Shown: positions 52,287 through 61,272 of the stretch, piece by piece | Numbering within the stretch: the first letter of the stretch is position 1 | Layout of the letters: each line of letters begins with the position of its first letter | From: JAXMAO01 sp046350375 | GTDB taxonomy: Bacteria > Planctomycetota > Phycisphaerae > UBA1845 > UTPLA1 | Direction: 5' to 3' | Length of the DNA stretch: 64,000 bases | Assembly (NCBI GenBank): GCA_046350375.1 | Contig: JAXMAO010000010.1 | Span: forward strand, 62,001-126,000 | Translations under genes and position numbers: made by a program | The notes under the pieces: generated by a model | Database searches by the model: none | What the model saw: the letters and a program-made list of their open reading frames with translations, nothing else | What the model was told of the DNA's origin: nothing

Positions 52287-53390
52287 TCAGCCATTTGGCA
52301 GAATGACCGCCTTTCCGGTCTGCCAGCGCTCGACCGCCGCCAGCGCCTCGTTGACCTGGTCGAGCCGGAAACGATGGGTAATCACCTCGTGAAACGGGTA
52401 GCGGTCGCGGCGCGTTCGCAGGAACTCGAGCGCGGCAACCCAGTGCGGCGGCTCGCTGCCGTAGCTGCCATAGATCGACAATTCCTTCCGCGTAATCAGA
52501 TGCGGATTCAGCATCGTCGGGCCCGCGTCGCAGTACTGTCCCAGCACAAGATATCGGCCGCCATCGCGGCACAGCTCCCAGCCTTCGGCGACGGCCTGCG
52601 GAATGCCCACGCATTCGACCACCACGTCGGCCCCCAGCCCGTCGGTCAGCGCCAGGACGCGCGCCCGCCGGGCCGCCGGGTCGCCAACCGCCTCCAGGTC
52701 GATCAGCTCGTCGGCGCCGAACCGCTGCGCCCGCGCCAGCCGGTCGGCCGGCCCGCCGATCACGATCAGCGGCCGCGCCCCGGCCTCCTTCGCCAGCGCC
52801 AGCGCCGCCAGCCCGACCGGGCCGGCCCCCTGAATGACGACCGACTCGCCGCAGCGCAGGGGCATCCGCTCGTAGCCGTGCACGGCCGTGACCAAAGCAC
52901 AGCCCGCGCCGATGAGCGCTTCGCTGCGCAGGTCGTCCGGCAGGCGATAGATGGCCGTGCCGGCCCGCAGCACGTGATACTCGGCATAGCCGCCGAACAG
53001 GTGCGGCGGCTGGTCGCAGCAGACGTTGACGCCGTAGGCCTTGCGATTCTGGCAGCGGCTCGGCAGGCGGTGAACGCGGCAGTAGCGACACGCGCCACAG
53101 GCCCGGCCGACGGTCCACGAGACGCGGTCGCCGACCGCCAGCGGCCGGCCGAGATAGTCGCTCACCGGTCCGCCGGTCGCCGCGACGATGCCGGTGGTCT
53201 CGTGGCCGAGGATGAGCGGCAGCGGCACGGCCAGCTGCCCGGCGTGAAGGTGGACGTCGGTGCCGCAGATGCCGGCCATCTCGATGCGGATGAGCACGTC
53301 ACCCGCGGGCAGATCGTCGGGCAGCGCGAACTCGCGCAGCTGAAGCGGACGGCGAAACTCGGTCAGCACGGCGGCGCGCGCGGCGGGCAT
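52287..53390 (-). CDS. Zinc-dependent alcohol dehydrogenase-family oxidoreductase (MDR)
   Basis: The 367-residue enzyme has the catalytic zinc ligands in GICGTDVHLHAG and LGHETTG, a structural zinc set in CGACRYCRVHRLPSRC, and the Rossmann loop VVIQGAGPVGLAAL with IVIGGPADRL. Such enzymes oxidise polyols, threonine or sugar alcohols with NAD(P). The nearest named relatives by pattern are threonine- and sorbitol-dehydrogenase-like; the substrate cannot be assigned. GGGAG lies 8 bases before ATG 53390. It is divergent from thiE. Confidence 0.88.
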   Translation of the reverse strand: MPAARAAVLTEFRRPLQLREFALPDDLPAGDVLIRIEMAGICGTDVHLHAGQLAVPLPLILGHETTGIVAATGGPVSDYLGRPLAVGDRVSWTVGRACGACRYCRVHRLPSRCQNRKAYGVNVCCDQPPHLFGGYAEYHVLRAGTAIYRLPDDLRSEALIGAGCALVTAVHGYERMPLRCGESVVIQGAGPVGLAALALAKEAGARPLIVIGGPADRLARAQRFGADELIDLEAVGDPAARRARVLALTDGLGADVVVECVGIPQAVAEGWELCRDGGRYLVLGQYCDAGPTMLNPHLITRKELSIYGSYGSEPPHWVAALEFLRTRRDRYPFHEVITHRFRLDQVNEALAAVERWQTGKAVILPNG

Positions 53391-53537
53391 GGGTGAAACT
53401 CCCGTCGATTGCGCTGGCATCCGCCCCGCAGGCGGGGCCGGTGTCGCGTCAGCCGCGCGCCGGAGCGATCCGGCGGTTCCGCGGCCGGCGGATTGTAACG
53501 CCTGTGCGGCGGTTCGGCGGGTGCGTCGCGCTGCGAG

Positions 53538-53543
53538 TATGAT
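53538..53543 (+). promoter_or_regulatory. -10 element (TATGAT) of likely leaderless thiE transcript
   Basis: TATGAT ends 7 bases before ATG 53551, so RNA would start near the start codon. ATG codons at 53539 and 53542 are part of the element and are less likely starts. Confidence 0.4.
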
Positions 53544-53550
53544 GCGCCCG

Positions 53551-54600
53551 ATGGACGCGGCGGCGGCGCGCATCCTGGACGCCAACTTCAATCGCGCCGG
53601 CGAGGCGCTGCGCGTGCTCGAAGAGCACGCCCGGTTCGCGCTGAATGATGCCGCGACCACGGCCGCGGTGAAGTCGCTGCGACATGCGCTGCGCGGGCTG
53701 CGCGAGCGATTTCCGGCGGGCGCGCTGCTCGACGCGCGCGACACGCCGCGCGACGTGGGGACACAGATCTCGACGCCGGACGAGCGGGTCCGCGGCTCGA
53801 CGGAATCGGTCGCGGTCGCGGCGCGCGGCGGGCCGGCGAGGCGGCGCGTCATCGAGGAATACGCCAAGCTGTGCGACGCGGGCGTGGGCGCGTGCCGACG
53901 CTGAGCGCGCTGCCGGCTCTACTCGACCGAGCAGCAGCTCGTGCTGGCGGCGCCGCGCCGCGCCCGGCTGCGGGCGGCGCGGCTGCACGTGCTGGTCACC
54001 GCGGCGCTCTGCCGCCGCGCGTGGGACGAGACCGCCGAGCAGGCGCTGCGCGGCGGCGCCGACGTGGTGCAGCTGCGCGAGAAGGATCTGCCCGACGGCG
54101 AGCTGCTGGCCCGCGCGGTGCGGCTCGTGGCGCTGGCGCGGTCGCACAGCGCGCTGGCGATCGTGAACGATCGGCCGGACATCGCCCGGCTGGCCGACGC
54201 CGACGGCGTGCACGTCGGACAGACCGATCTGCCGGCGGCCGCGGCACGGGCAGTGGTCGGCGCGGCGCGGCTGGTCGGCGTCAGCACGCACACGCGCGAG
54301 CAGGTGCGGGCGGCGCTGGCCGATCGGCCGGACTATGTTGCGGTTGGCCCGATGTTCAGCTCGCAGACCAAGCCGCGGGCCGAGACGGCCGGGCCGGAGC
54401 TGGCCGCGGCGGCGTTGAGCGAGCTCGGCGCGGCCGACCTGCACGACCTGCCGCTCGTGGCGATCGGCGGCGTCGCGCTCGAACGGGTGGCCGAGCTGCG
54501 GCGGGCCGGCGTGCGCTGCGTGGCGGTCTGCCAGGCGGTGATCGGCGCGGGTGATCCGGCGGCCGCCTGCGCGGCGCTGCGCGCGGCGCTAGGTGAGTGA
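53551..54600 (+). pseudogene. thiE: thiE, thiamine-phosphate synthase with N-terminal extra domain, interrupted
   Basis: ThiE joins the thiazole and pyrimidine halves of thiamine. The N-terminal domain (RILDANFNRAGEALRVLEEHA, DARDTPRDVGTQI, RRVIEEYAKL) is that of planctomycete-type ThiE. The C-terminal TIM barrel has all marks: GADVVQLREKDL, NDRPDIARLADADGVHVGQ, GVSTH, DYVAVGPMFSSQTKP, VAIGG. A TGA at 53902-53904 (codon 118) interrupts the linker between them. In the same frame after it CRLYSTEQQLVLAAP continues correctly. Alternatively two compensating indels would give GARADAERARCRLY. The catalytic barrel alone could be made from an internal start (for example about 53941). Sequencing error or true decay cannot be told apart. 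Confidence 0.85.
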
Positions 54601-54678
54601 CCGGCCGGGACGGTACTCTATTCGCCGGGCGGCGCGGGCCGGACACGGTTTGACACTGTTCCACGCGAGGGTTGATCG

Positions 54679-57396
54679 ATGCGGCGTCATCTGGTGCGGG
54701 GTGTTGCGCTGTGCATGGTGCTGCCGGCGGCGATCGGCGCGGCGGGCGAGTTTGTCTGCGATCGCGGGGCGGCCGCGGCTCTGGCGGCGCCGCGCGAGTT
54801 CGACGCGCTGACCGGCGATGACCCGGTCAACTATCCGCCCGATCCGCTGGTCCGCTACCAGCACCTCAAACTCACCATTCGCATCGAGGACGTCGCCCGG
54901 AAGGAGCTGAACGGCCTGGCCGAATACACCCTGCGCGCCATCGCGCCCGGCGTGCACGCCATGCGGCTCGACGCGGTCGGCTTCGACGACGTGCAGGTCA
55001 CGGTCAACGGCCAGCCGGCGACGGCGGCGTATGACGACGCGCAGATCCAGATTCCGTTCGCCGAAGAGCTGTCCACCAGCGCCGACACCGCGGTCGCCAT
55101 CCGCTATCGCGTCCGCGATCCGCAGGACGGGATGTTCTTCCTGCCGGCCGACGCGGCCTATCCCGATCGGCCGGTCAGCCTGCACACGCAGGGCCAGACC
55201 GAATCGAACCGCTACTGGTTCCCCTGCCACGACTCGCCGAACGTGAAGTTCACCAGCGAGATGGTGGCCACCGTGCCCAAGCCGCTGTCGGCGATCTCGA
55301 ACGGCAAACTGATCGAGCGGATCGACGAGCCGGGCGGAAAGCTCGCCACGTTTCACTATCGCCAGGACGTGCCGCACGTCGCCTACCTCGTCACACTGGC
55401 GGCGGCCGATTTCGACGTGCAGACCGACGACCTGCACGGCACGCCAGTGGAATACTGGGTGCCGCGCGGCTGGGCGGCCGACACGCGCCGCACCTTCGCC
55501 CGTACGCCGAAGATGATCGAGCACTTCGCGACGCTGACCGGGGCGGCCTATCCGTATGCGAAATATGCGCAGGTGGTCGCGCCCGGCTACGGCGGCGGCG
55601 GCATGGAGAACATCTCCGCCACCACGCTGACCGAGACCTGCGTGCTCGACCAGCGCGCCCTGCTCGACGGCGACTCGGACAGCCTCATCGCCCACGAGCT
55701 GGCCCACCAGTGGTTCGGCGACCTGCTCACTTGCCGCACCTGGGCCCACATCTGGCTCAACGAAGGGTTCGCTTCATACTTCGACGACCTGTGGTTCGAG
55801 CACGACCGCGGCGCCGACTGGTACGAGTGCTCCTACCGGCGGACCTATCGCCGCGTGGCACAGCTTGACCCAGCCGGCTCGCCCGGCGCGCTGGTCTATC
55901 GCGACTCGGACGGGCCGGATGAGCCGTTCCGTCACAAGGGCGCGCTGGCCTACAGCAAGGGCAGCAGCGTCCTGGCGACGCTGCGGCACGAGCTGGGCGA
56001 CGCGGTCTTCTTCGCCGGCTTGCAGCGCTACGTGAAGCAGTTTGCCGCGCAAAACGTCGAAACCGAGGACCTGCGCCACGCACTGGAGGAGGCCAGCGGG
56101 CGCAGCCTGGCGCGGTTCTTTGAACAGTATTGCTATCGGCCCGGCACGCCGACCATCGCGGTGCGCTATCACTGGGACGCCGAGCACAAGCGCGTCGAGC
56201 TTTCGTTTCGGCAGACGCAGAAGATCGACGCGCAGTCGCCGGCGTTCGCGGTGCCGATCGACGTCGACCTGCTCGGGCCGTCGGCCGACACCCACCACAC
56301 CTTCGAGCTGACGCGCCGGGCAGACACGCTGCGCATTCCGCGCGACGCGGAGCCGACCGCCGTCTGCGTCGACGCGCACGCCGGGCTGCTGGCGCGGCTG
56401 AACGTCGAGCTGCCGCGGGCGATGTGGATGCACCTGTTGAAGAAGGGTCCGACCGCGGTCTCGCGCATGGATGCGGCCCGCGAGCTGGGCGAGTCGGCCC
56501 GGCCCGGCGATGTCGAGCCGCTGGCAGCCTGCCTGCGCGACGCGCACGAGTTCTGGATGGTGCGGACCGAGGCGGCCGATTCGCTGGGGCGCATCCGCAC
56601 CGATGCCAGCCGCGACGCGCTCGTGAAGGCGCTGGCGAGCGCCGAGACGCTGGCCGACGCGCGCGTCCGCGCGGCGGCGGTCGCGGCGCTGTCCGAGTTT
56701 CGCGGCGACGCGGCGGTCATCGAGACAGTGACGCGCTACGCCCGCGAAGACGCCAGCCGGGCGGTCGAGGTCCGCGCGACCGAGGCGCTGGGCGAACTGC
56801 GGGCGACCTCGGCGGCCGAGGTGCTGCTTGCGAACCTGTCGCGGCCGTCGCGATTCGACCGGCTGCGCGGCGCGGCGATCTCGGCGCTCACCGACCTGGA
56901 AGACACCCGTGCGGCCGACGCGGCGATGAAGGCGGCGGCGTCCGGCACGTTCTTCCGGACGCGGGCCGGCATCGTCCGCGACCTGGGGCGGATCGGGCGG
57001 CTGACGGAGCCGCCGCAGCGCCGCGAGATTCGCCTGTTCCTGGAGCAGATGCTGAACGATCCGCAGGCGCGATTGGAGCGCTCGGCGGTCGGCGCGCTGG
57101 CCGAGCTGGGCGACGACGCGGCCATTCCGGCGCTGCAGGCGCGGGCCGAGCAGAATTTCGGTCACGACGTGCCGACGCGGGCCGGGCTGCGCCGGGCGAT
57201 CGACGACGCGGTCAAGTCGCTACGCGCCAAGTCGAGCGAGTCGAGCGCGGTGCGCGACCTGCGGCAGGAAGTTCAGCGGCTTTCCAACGAGCTGCGCGAC
57301 CTGCGGCGGACGGTCGATCCGTCGGGTGGCGGCGGCGATGGGCCGACCTCGCGCCCGAGCCGGCGTCGCGGCGGCCGCGGTCGCCCGGGCGGATAG
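54679..57396 (+). CDS. M1 family aminopeptidase, exported, with HEAT repeats
   Basis: The 905-residue enzyme has a signal peptide (about 1-22), a beta-rich N-domain (60-220), the M1 catalytic domain with GGGGMENISA, HELAHQWFGD (H339, E340, H343) and zinc ligand E362 in LNEGFA, then HEAT-like helical repeats (about 590-850: RTEAADSLGRIRTDASRDAL, ERSAVGALAELGDDAAIPAL) and a coiled, basic tail. It should trim N-terminal residues from peptides in the periplasm. Full length and intact. It starts 79 bases after thiE. Confidence 0.93.
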   Translation: MRRHLVRGVALCMVLPAAIGAAGEFVCDRGAAAALAAPREFDALTGDDPVNYPPDPLVRYQHLKLTIRIEDVARKELNGLAEYTLRAIAPGVHAMRLDAVGFDDVQVTVNGQPATAAYDDAQIQIPFAEELSTSADTAVAIRYRVRDPQDGMFFLPADAAYPDRPVSLHTQGQTESNRYWFPCHDSPNVKFTSEMVATVPKPLSAISNGKLIERIDEPGGKLATFHYRQDVPHVAYLVTLAAADFDVQTDDLHGTPVEYWVPRGWAADTRRTFARTPKMIEHFATLTGAAYPYAKYAQVVAPGYGGGGMENISATTLTETCVLDQRALLDGDSDSLIAHELAHQWFGDLLTCRTWAHIWLNEGFASYFDDLWFEHDRGADWYECSYRRTYRRVAQLDPAGSPGALVYRDSDGPDEPFRHKGALAYSKGSSVLATLRHELGDAVFFAGLQRYVKQFAAQNVETEDLRHALEEASGRSLARFFEQYCYRPGTPTIAVRYHWDAEHKRVELSFRQTQKIDAQSPAFAVPIDVDLLGPSADTHHTFELTRRADTLRIPRDAEPTAVCVDAHAGLLARLNVELPRAMWMHLLKKGPTAVSRMDAARELGESARPGDVEPLAACLRDAHEFWMVRTEAADSLGRIRTDASRDALVKALASAETLADARVRAAAVAALSEFRGDAAVIETVTRYAREDASRAVEVRATEALGELRATSAAEVLLANLSRPSRFDRLRGAAISALTDLEDTRAADAAMKAAASGTFFRTRAGIVRDLGRIGRLTEPPQRREIRLFLEQMLNDPQARLERSAVGALAELGDDAAIPALQARAEQNFGHDVPTRAGLRRAIDDAVKSLRAKSSESSAVRDLRQEVQRLSNELRDLRRTVDPSGGGGDGPTSRPSRRRGGRGRPGG

Positions 57397-57422
57397 AGCG
57401 GGCGGATCGAGTCGGGCGAAAA

Positions 57423-57914
57423 CTAGCGCGCCTGCGCCTGGCTGTTCTCGATGGCCGACGCACCGGTGCGGCACTCGTTCCGTTCGATGCCGTTGACCTT
57501 CTCGATGCGGCGCTGGTGGCGGCCGCCTTCGAAGCCGGTCCGCAGCCAGACCTCGACAATGCGGCGCGTGAGTGCTTCGCCGATCAGGTCGGCCGGCAGG
57601 CAGAGGACGTTGGCGTCGTTGTGGCGGCGGGCCATCTCGGTGGTGAGCTCGTCGTGGCAGAGCGCGGCGCGGACCCCGTGCACCTTGTTGGCGGTGATGG
57701 ACATGCCGATGCCCGAGCCGCAGCAGAAAATGCCCACCTCGGCGCGGTGCTCGGCGACGCAGCGCGCCGCCGGATAGGCGGCGTCGGGATAGTCGCACGG
57801 CTTGCTGCTGTCGGTGCCAAAGTCGATCACCTCGTGGCCCGACTCCTGCAGGATGCTCTTGATCTTCTCCTTGGCCAGGAAGCCGCGATGGTCGGCGGCG
57901 ACGGCGATCTTCAT
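57423..57914 (-). CDS. rpiB: Ribose-5-phosphate isomerase B
   Basis: RpiB (163 residues) interconverts ribose-5-phosphate and ribulose-5-phosphate. It has MKIAVAADHRGFLAKEKI, GTDSSKPCDYPDAAYP, the catalytic Cys 65 in FCCGSGIGMSITANK and ARRHNDANVLCLPADL. About 20 extra polar residues follow the usual end. Its ATG overlaps the stop of the TsaC-phosphatase fusion gene (ATGA), so the two are co-translated. Confidence 0.93.
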   Translation of the reverse strand: MKIAVAADHRGFLAKEKIKSILQESGHEVIDFGTDSSKPCDYPDAAYPAARCVAEHRAEVGIFCCGSGIGMSITANKVHGVRAALCHDELTTEMARRHNDANVLCLPADLIGEALTRRIVEVWLRTGFEGGRHQRRIEKVNGIERNECRTGASAIENSQAQAR

Positions 57915-59035
57915 AGGGGCAGCTCCTTGAGGCGGCTCTCGAGCGCCGCGGCAATGCGCGCGGCGCAGGCTTCATACTCGGCCTGCGAGCCGCCGAGCGG
58001 GTCGGCAATGTCGCCCGACGCGTCCAGCCGGTTCAGTCGTTCGCGGGCCTCGGGCGACTGTTCGAGCACGGCCGACTCGTGCGCGGCGGTCATCGTGAAG
58101 ATGCAGTCGGCGCGCATCACCAGGTCGGCCGACAGCGGCGCCGAGCGATGGTCGCGAATGTCGGCGCCGCGCGCCTCGAGCACGGCGACCGCCTCGCTCG
58201 CGGCGGGCATGCCGCCCATGCACATCGTGCCGGCCGACGCCACGGTCACGCCGCGGTCGGCCAGCTCGTCCGGCGCGCAGCCCAGCCGCCGCGCCAGAGC
58301 CTGCCGCGCCAGGCCGGCGGCCATCGGCGAGCGGCAGGTGTTGCCGCTGCAGACGAACAGCAGCGTGTAGGTCGCCAGCAGGCGCACGGTCCGCTCGTCG
58401 AGCACGCCGGTGCGCGTCACGCGGTAGCCGTCGCCGTTGAGCGTGACGACGGTGGACGCGCGCGCGTAGCGCGTCCGCCCGGTGTCCAGCGCCAGGTCCA
58501 CCTGCTCCAGCAGCTCTCGCGGAATGTCGTCCAGCGCCACGGGCGCCTCGCGCCCCGGCGCGTTGGCGCTGGTGGCGACGCACGGCGCCGCGCACGCGAC
58601 AAACAGCCGCTCGGCCAGCGGATGATCTGGCAGCCGCGCCGCCAGGCTCTGCTGCCCGTACAGCGCCGCCTGGCTGACCGGCGAAAGCGCCGCGAAGGCG
58701 GCCGCCGCCGCCGGATCGGGCACCGAAAAGACCAGCGTCAGCGGCCCGGGCCAGCCTTTCTGCATCATGCGGCGGGCCACGGTCGAGGTCCGCGGCACGA
58801 ACCGCTCGACCTGCTCGCGCTTGCCGACATGCAGCGTGAACGGCGGTCGATGGGCGAGCTGCTTGAGGCCCCACAGCCGCTCGAGCGCGGCCGGATGTGC
58901 GGCCGACGCGGCAATGCCGTAAACCGTTTCCGTCGGAAAAACGACCAGCCCGCCGGCGCCCAGCACGTCCGCGGCGCGCTTCGCAGCGGCCGCGGCTTCG
59001 TCGGCCGCGTCGAGTCGAATCCTGTGCGTCTGCAT
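57911..59035 (-). CDS. Fused TsaC/YrdC-type synthase and low-molecular-weight protein phosphatase
   Basis: The 374-residue fusion has an N-terminal YrdC/Sua5 domain (about 5-215: FPTETVYGIAASA, ERLWGLKQ, PGPLTLVF, TSANAPG), which makes threonylcarbamoyl-AMP for tRNA t6A, and a C-terminal low-molecular-weight tyrosine/arginine phosphatase (about 222-374) with P-loop CSGNTCRS (C229 to R235) and acid loop DPLGGS. Free-standing proteins of both kinds are usually separate; in Firmicutes and others ywlE and ywlC (tsaC) are neighbours, so the fusion is a natural step. It overlaps rpiB. Confidence 0.9.
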   Translation of the reverse strand: MQTHRIRLDAADEAAAAAKRAADVLGAGGLVVFPTETVYGIAASAAHPAALERLWGLKQLAHRPPFTLHVGKREQVERFVPRTSTVARRMMQKGWPGPLTLVFSVPDPAAAAAFAALSPVSQAALYGQQSLAARLPDHPLAERLFVACAAPCVATSANAPGREAPVALDDIPRELLEQVDLALDTGRTRYARASTVVTLNGDGYRVTRTGVLDERTVRLLATYTLLFVCSGNTCRSPMAAGLARQALARRLGCAPDELADRGVTVASAGTMCMGGMPAASEAVAVLEARGADIRDHRSAPLSADLVMRADCIFTMTAAHESAVLEQSPEARERLNRLDASGDIADPLGGSQAEYEACAARIAAALESRLKELPL

Positions 59036-59117
59036 CGATGCGGACCCATTATCAAACCGCGCCGCGCGGGCGTCAAGCTGCGCACGCGCTCGCGGCGGTG
59101 AACCCGCTGCCTGCGGC

Positions 59118-59123
59118 TATAAT
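59118..59123 (+). promoter_or_regulatory. -10 element (TATAAT) of a likely leaderless transcript
   Basis: A consensus TATAAT ends 6 bases before GTG 59130, exactly as at 39602-39607. The RNA should begin at the start codon. Confidence 0.6.
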
Positions 59124-59129
59124 GCACGC

Positions 59130-60293
59130 GTGACGCCGATCTATCTCGATCACAACGCCACCACGCCGGTCGCGCCGGCCGTGCTTGACGCCATGCTGCC
59201 CTGCCTGCGCGAGCGATTCGGCAACCCGTCGAGCCTGCACGTCGCCGGTCAGCAGGCCCGGCACACGCTCGAGCGGGCCCGCGAGCAGGTCGCGGCGCTG
59301 GTCCGCGCCGCGCCGCGTGACATCGTGTTCACCAGCGGCGGCACCGAGGCCGACAACCTGGCCATTCTTGGCACGCTGGCCGCGACGCCCGCGCGGCGGC
59401 ACATCGTCACCACCACGGTCGAGCACGCGGCGGTGCGCAGCTGCTGCCAGCGGCTGGAGAAGGACGGCTACCCGGTGAGCTGGACGCCGGTCGATCGGCT
59501 GGGCCGGCTCGACCTCGACGCCTTCGCCGCGGCCCTGCGGCCGGACACGGCGCTGGCCAGCGTGATGTGGGCCAACAACGAGACCGGCGTGATCTTTCCG
59601 ATCGCCGAGCTGGCGGAGATCTGCGCCGCCCGGAGGGTGCCGCTGCACGTCGACGCCGTGCAGGCGGTCGGCAAGCTGCCGATCGATCTGCACGCCGTGC
59701 CGGTGACGCTGCTGTCGCTGTCGGCCCACAAGTTTCACGGGCCCAAGGGCGCGGGCGCGCTGGTGGTGCGCAAGGGTGCGCGGCTGCGGAGCCAGGCTGT
59801 CGGCGGCCACCAGGAGCGCGACATCCGCCCGGGCACCGAGAACATCGCCGGCATCGTCGGCCTGGGGGCGGCGGCCGAACTGGCACAGATGCTGACGCCA
59901 ACGGACGACGCACGAATTGCATCCCTGCGCGACCGGCTGGAGCAGGGCATCCTCAGCCGCTTTCCCACCGCGCGGGTCAACGGCGACGCTGCGCGGCGGG
60001 TCGCAAACACCACCAACGTCAGCTTCGAGGCGCTCAACTCCGAGGCGATCCTGATTGCGCTGTCCGAGGCGGGCATCTGTGCGTCGGCCGGCTCGGCGTG
60101 CAGCAGCGGCGCGATCGAGCCGTCGCACGTGCTGGTGGCGATGGGCGTCGAAGAGCGCTACGCCCGCGGCATGGTCCGGTTCAGCGTCTCGCGCTTCACC
60201 ACGGCGGACGAGATCGACACCGCGCTCGATGTGCTGCCCGGCATCGTCGAGCGGCTGATGCAGCTGGCCCCGGCCGGCGGCGCCGGCGACTGA
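59130..60293 (+). CDS. Cysteine desulfurase (NifS/IscS family)
   Basis: This 387-residue PLP enzyme removes sulfur from cysteine for Fe-S clusters or thiolated tRNA. Evidence: IYLDHNATTPV start, TSGGTEADNLAI, the PLP Asp/Gln in HVDAVQAVGK, the PLP lysine in SAHKFHGPKG, and the active Cys in SAGSACSSG. It is apparently leaderless and starts with GTG. It has no isc or suf partner here; the iron-sulfur-rich hydrogenase may be a client. Confidence 0.92.
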   Translation: MTPIYLDHNATTPVAPAVLDAMLPCLRERFGNPSSLHVAGQQARHTLERAREQVAALVRAAPRDIVFTSGGTEADNLAILGTLAATPARRHIVTTTVEHAAVRSCCQRLEKDGYPVSWTPVDRLGRLDLDAFAAALRPDTALASVMWANNETGVIFPIAELAEICAARRVPLHVDAVQAVGKLPIDLHAVPVTLLSLSAHKFHGPKGAGALVVRKGARLRSQAVGGHQERDIRPGTENIAGIVGLGAAAELAQMLTPTDDARIASLRDRLEQGILSRFPTARVNGDAARRVANTTNVSFEALNSEAILIALSEAGICASAGSACSSGAIEPSHVLVAMGVEERYARGMVRFSVSRFTTADEIDTALDVLPGIVERLMQLAPAGGAGD

Positions 60294-60315
60294 CGCGCGG
60301 CCGGCGCGGCGCGCG

Positions 60316-61224
60316 TCACCGCGCGCGCAGCAGCGTCACGTATTCCGCCAGGCCCGTCTGCCACGGGCGCATCGGGAAGCCGACAATCGATTCATAGCGC
60401 GACGTGTCGAGCACCGAGTTCGCCGGGCGGCGGGCGGGCCGCGGAAACTCGGCCGTGCTGCACGGATGGACGGGCGTCGCCAGGCCCGCGGCTCGAACGA
60501 TCGCGCCAGCAAACTTGTGCCACGTGCAGGCCCCGGCGTTGGCGACGTGAACGACGCCGGTCGCGCCGCGGTCGAGCAGCGCGACGATTGCCGCGGCCAG
60601 GTCGGGGGCGTAGGTCGGCCGGCCGCGCTGGTCGTTCACCACGCGCAGCTCGGGGCGCGATCGCGCGGCCGCCAGGATGGTCGCGACGAAGTTCGGCCCG
60701 GCCGGTCCGAACAGCCAGCTCGTGCGAACGATGAGCGTTTCGCCGCCGGCCGCCAGCACGGCCCGCTCGCCGGCGAGCTTGGTCCGGCCATAAACGCACA
60801 GCGCCGCGGCCGGCCCGGTCGGGTCCGATTCGCGCCACGCGCCGCCGCGGTCGCCGGCAAAGACGTAGTCGGTGCTGACGTGCACCAGCCGCGCGCCGGC
60901 CGCCCGGGCGACTGCGGCGACGGCTCCGGCAGCGGCGGCGTTGACGCGCTCGGCGCGGTCCGGCTGTGACTCGCAGGTGTCTACTTGTGTGAAGGCGGCG
61001 CAGTTGACGATCACCGCGGGCCGCAACCGCGCCACGTCGTCCAGGGCCCGCGAATCGGTGATGTCGAGCTCGGCGTGGCCGAAGGCGTGCAGCGCGACGC
61101 CGGGCCGCTCTGCCAGCAGCGCCGCCAGCGGCGTGCCGAGCAGGCCGCGCGCCCCCAGAATGACAACCGGGCCGCCGAGCGGTGGCGCGCCGTCGCGCGG
61201 ACTGGCGGGCAGGTCAGCCGTCAT
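60316..61224 (-). CDS. rfbD: dTDP-4-dehydrorhamnose reductase
   Basis: This 302-residue NAD(P)-dependent SDR makes dTDP-L-rhamnose for surface polysaccharides. Evidence: VVILGARGLLGTPLAALL, NCAAFTQVDTCE, VHVSTDYVFAGD, VYGRTKLAGER (Tyr-xxx-Lys) and VRTSWLFGP. ATG 61224 is chosen as the start close to the Rossmann fold; ATG 61269, only 4 bases after the MotB-like gene, would add 15 residues. No other rfb genes are nearby. Confidence 0.87.
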   Translation of the reverse strand: MTADLPASPRDGAPPLGGPVVILGARGLLGTPLAALLAERPGVALHAFGHAELDITDSRALDDVARLRPAVIVNCAAFTQVDTCESQPDRAERVNAAAAGAVAAVARAAGARLVHVSTDYVFAGDRGGAWRESDPTGPAAALCVYGRTKLAGERAVLAAGGETLIVRTSWLFGPAGPNFVATILAAARSRPELRVVNDQRGRPTYAPDLAAAIVALLDRGATGVVHVANAGACTWHKFAGAIVRAAGLATPVHPCSTAEFPRPARRPANSVLDTSRYESIVGFPMRPWQTGLAEYVTLLRAR

Positions 61225-61272
61225 GGCGACCCGAATACCGCCGAAACGAGCGACGATCAAGTCGCCCATCGG

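Noticed and set aside
53902..53904. TGA in thiE as a selenocysteine codon
   Set aside because: Nothing suggests a selenocysteine site in this linker, no SECIS-like hairpin was recognised right after it, and other genes nearby show indel-type damage.
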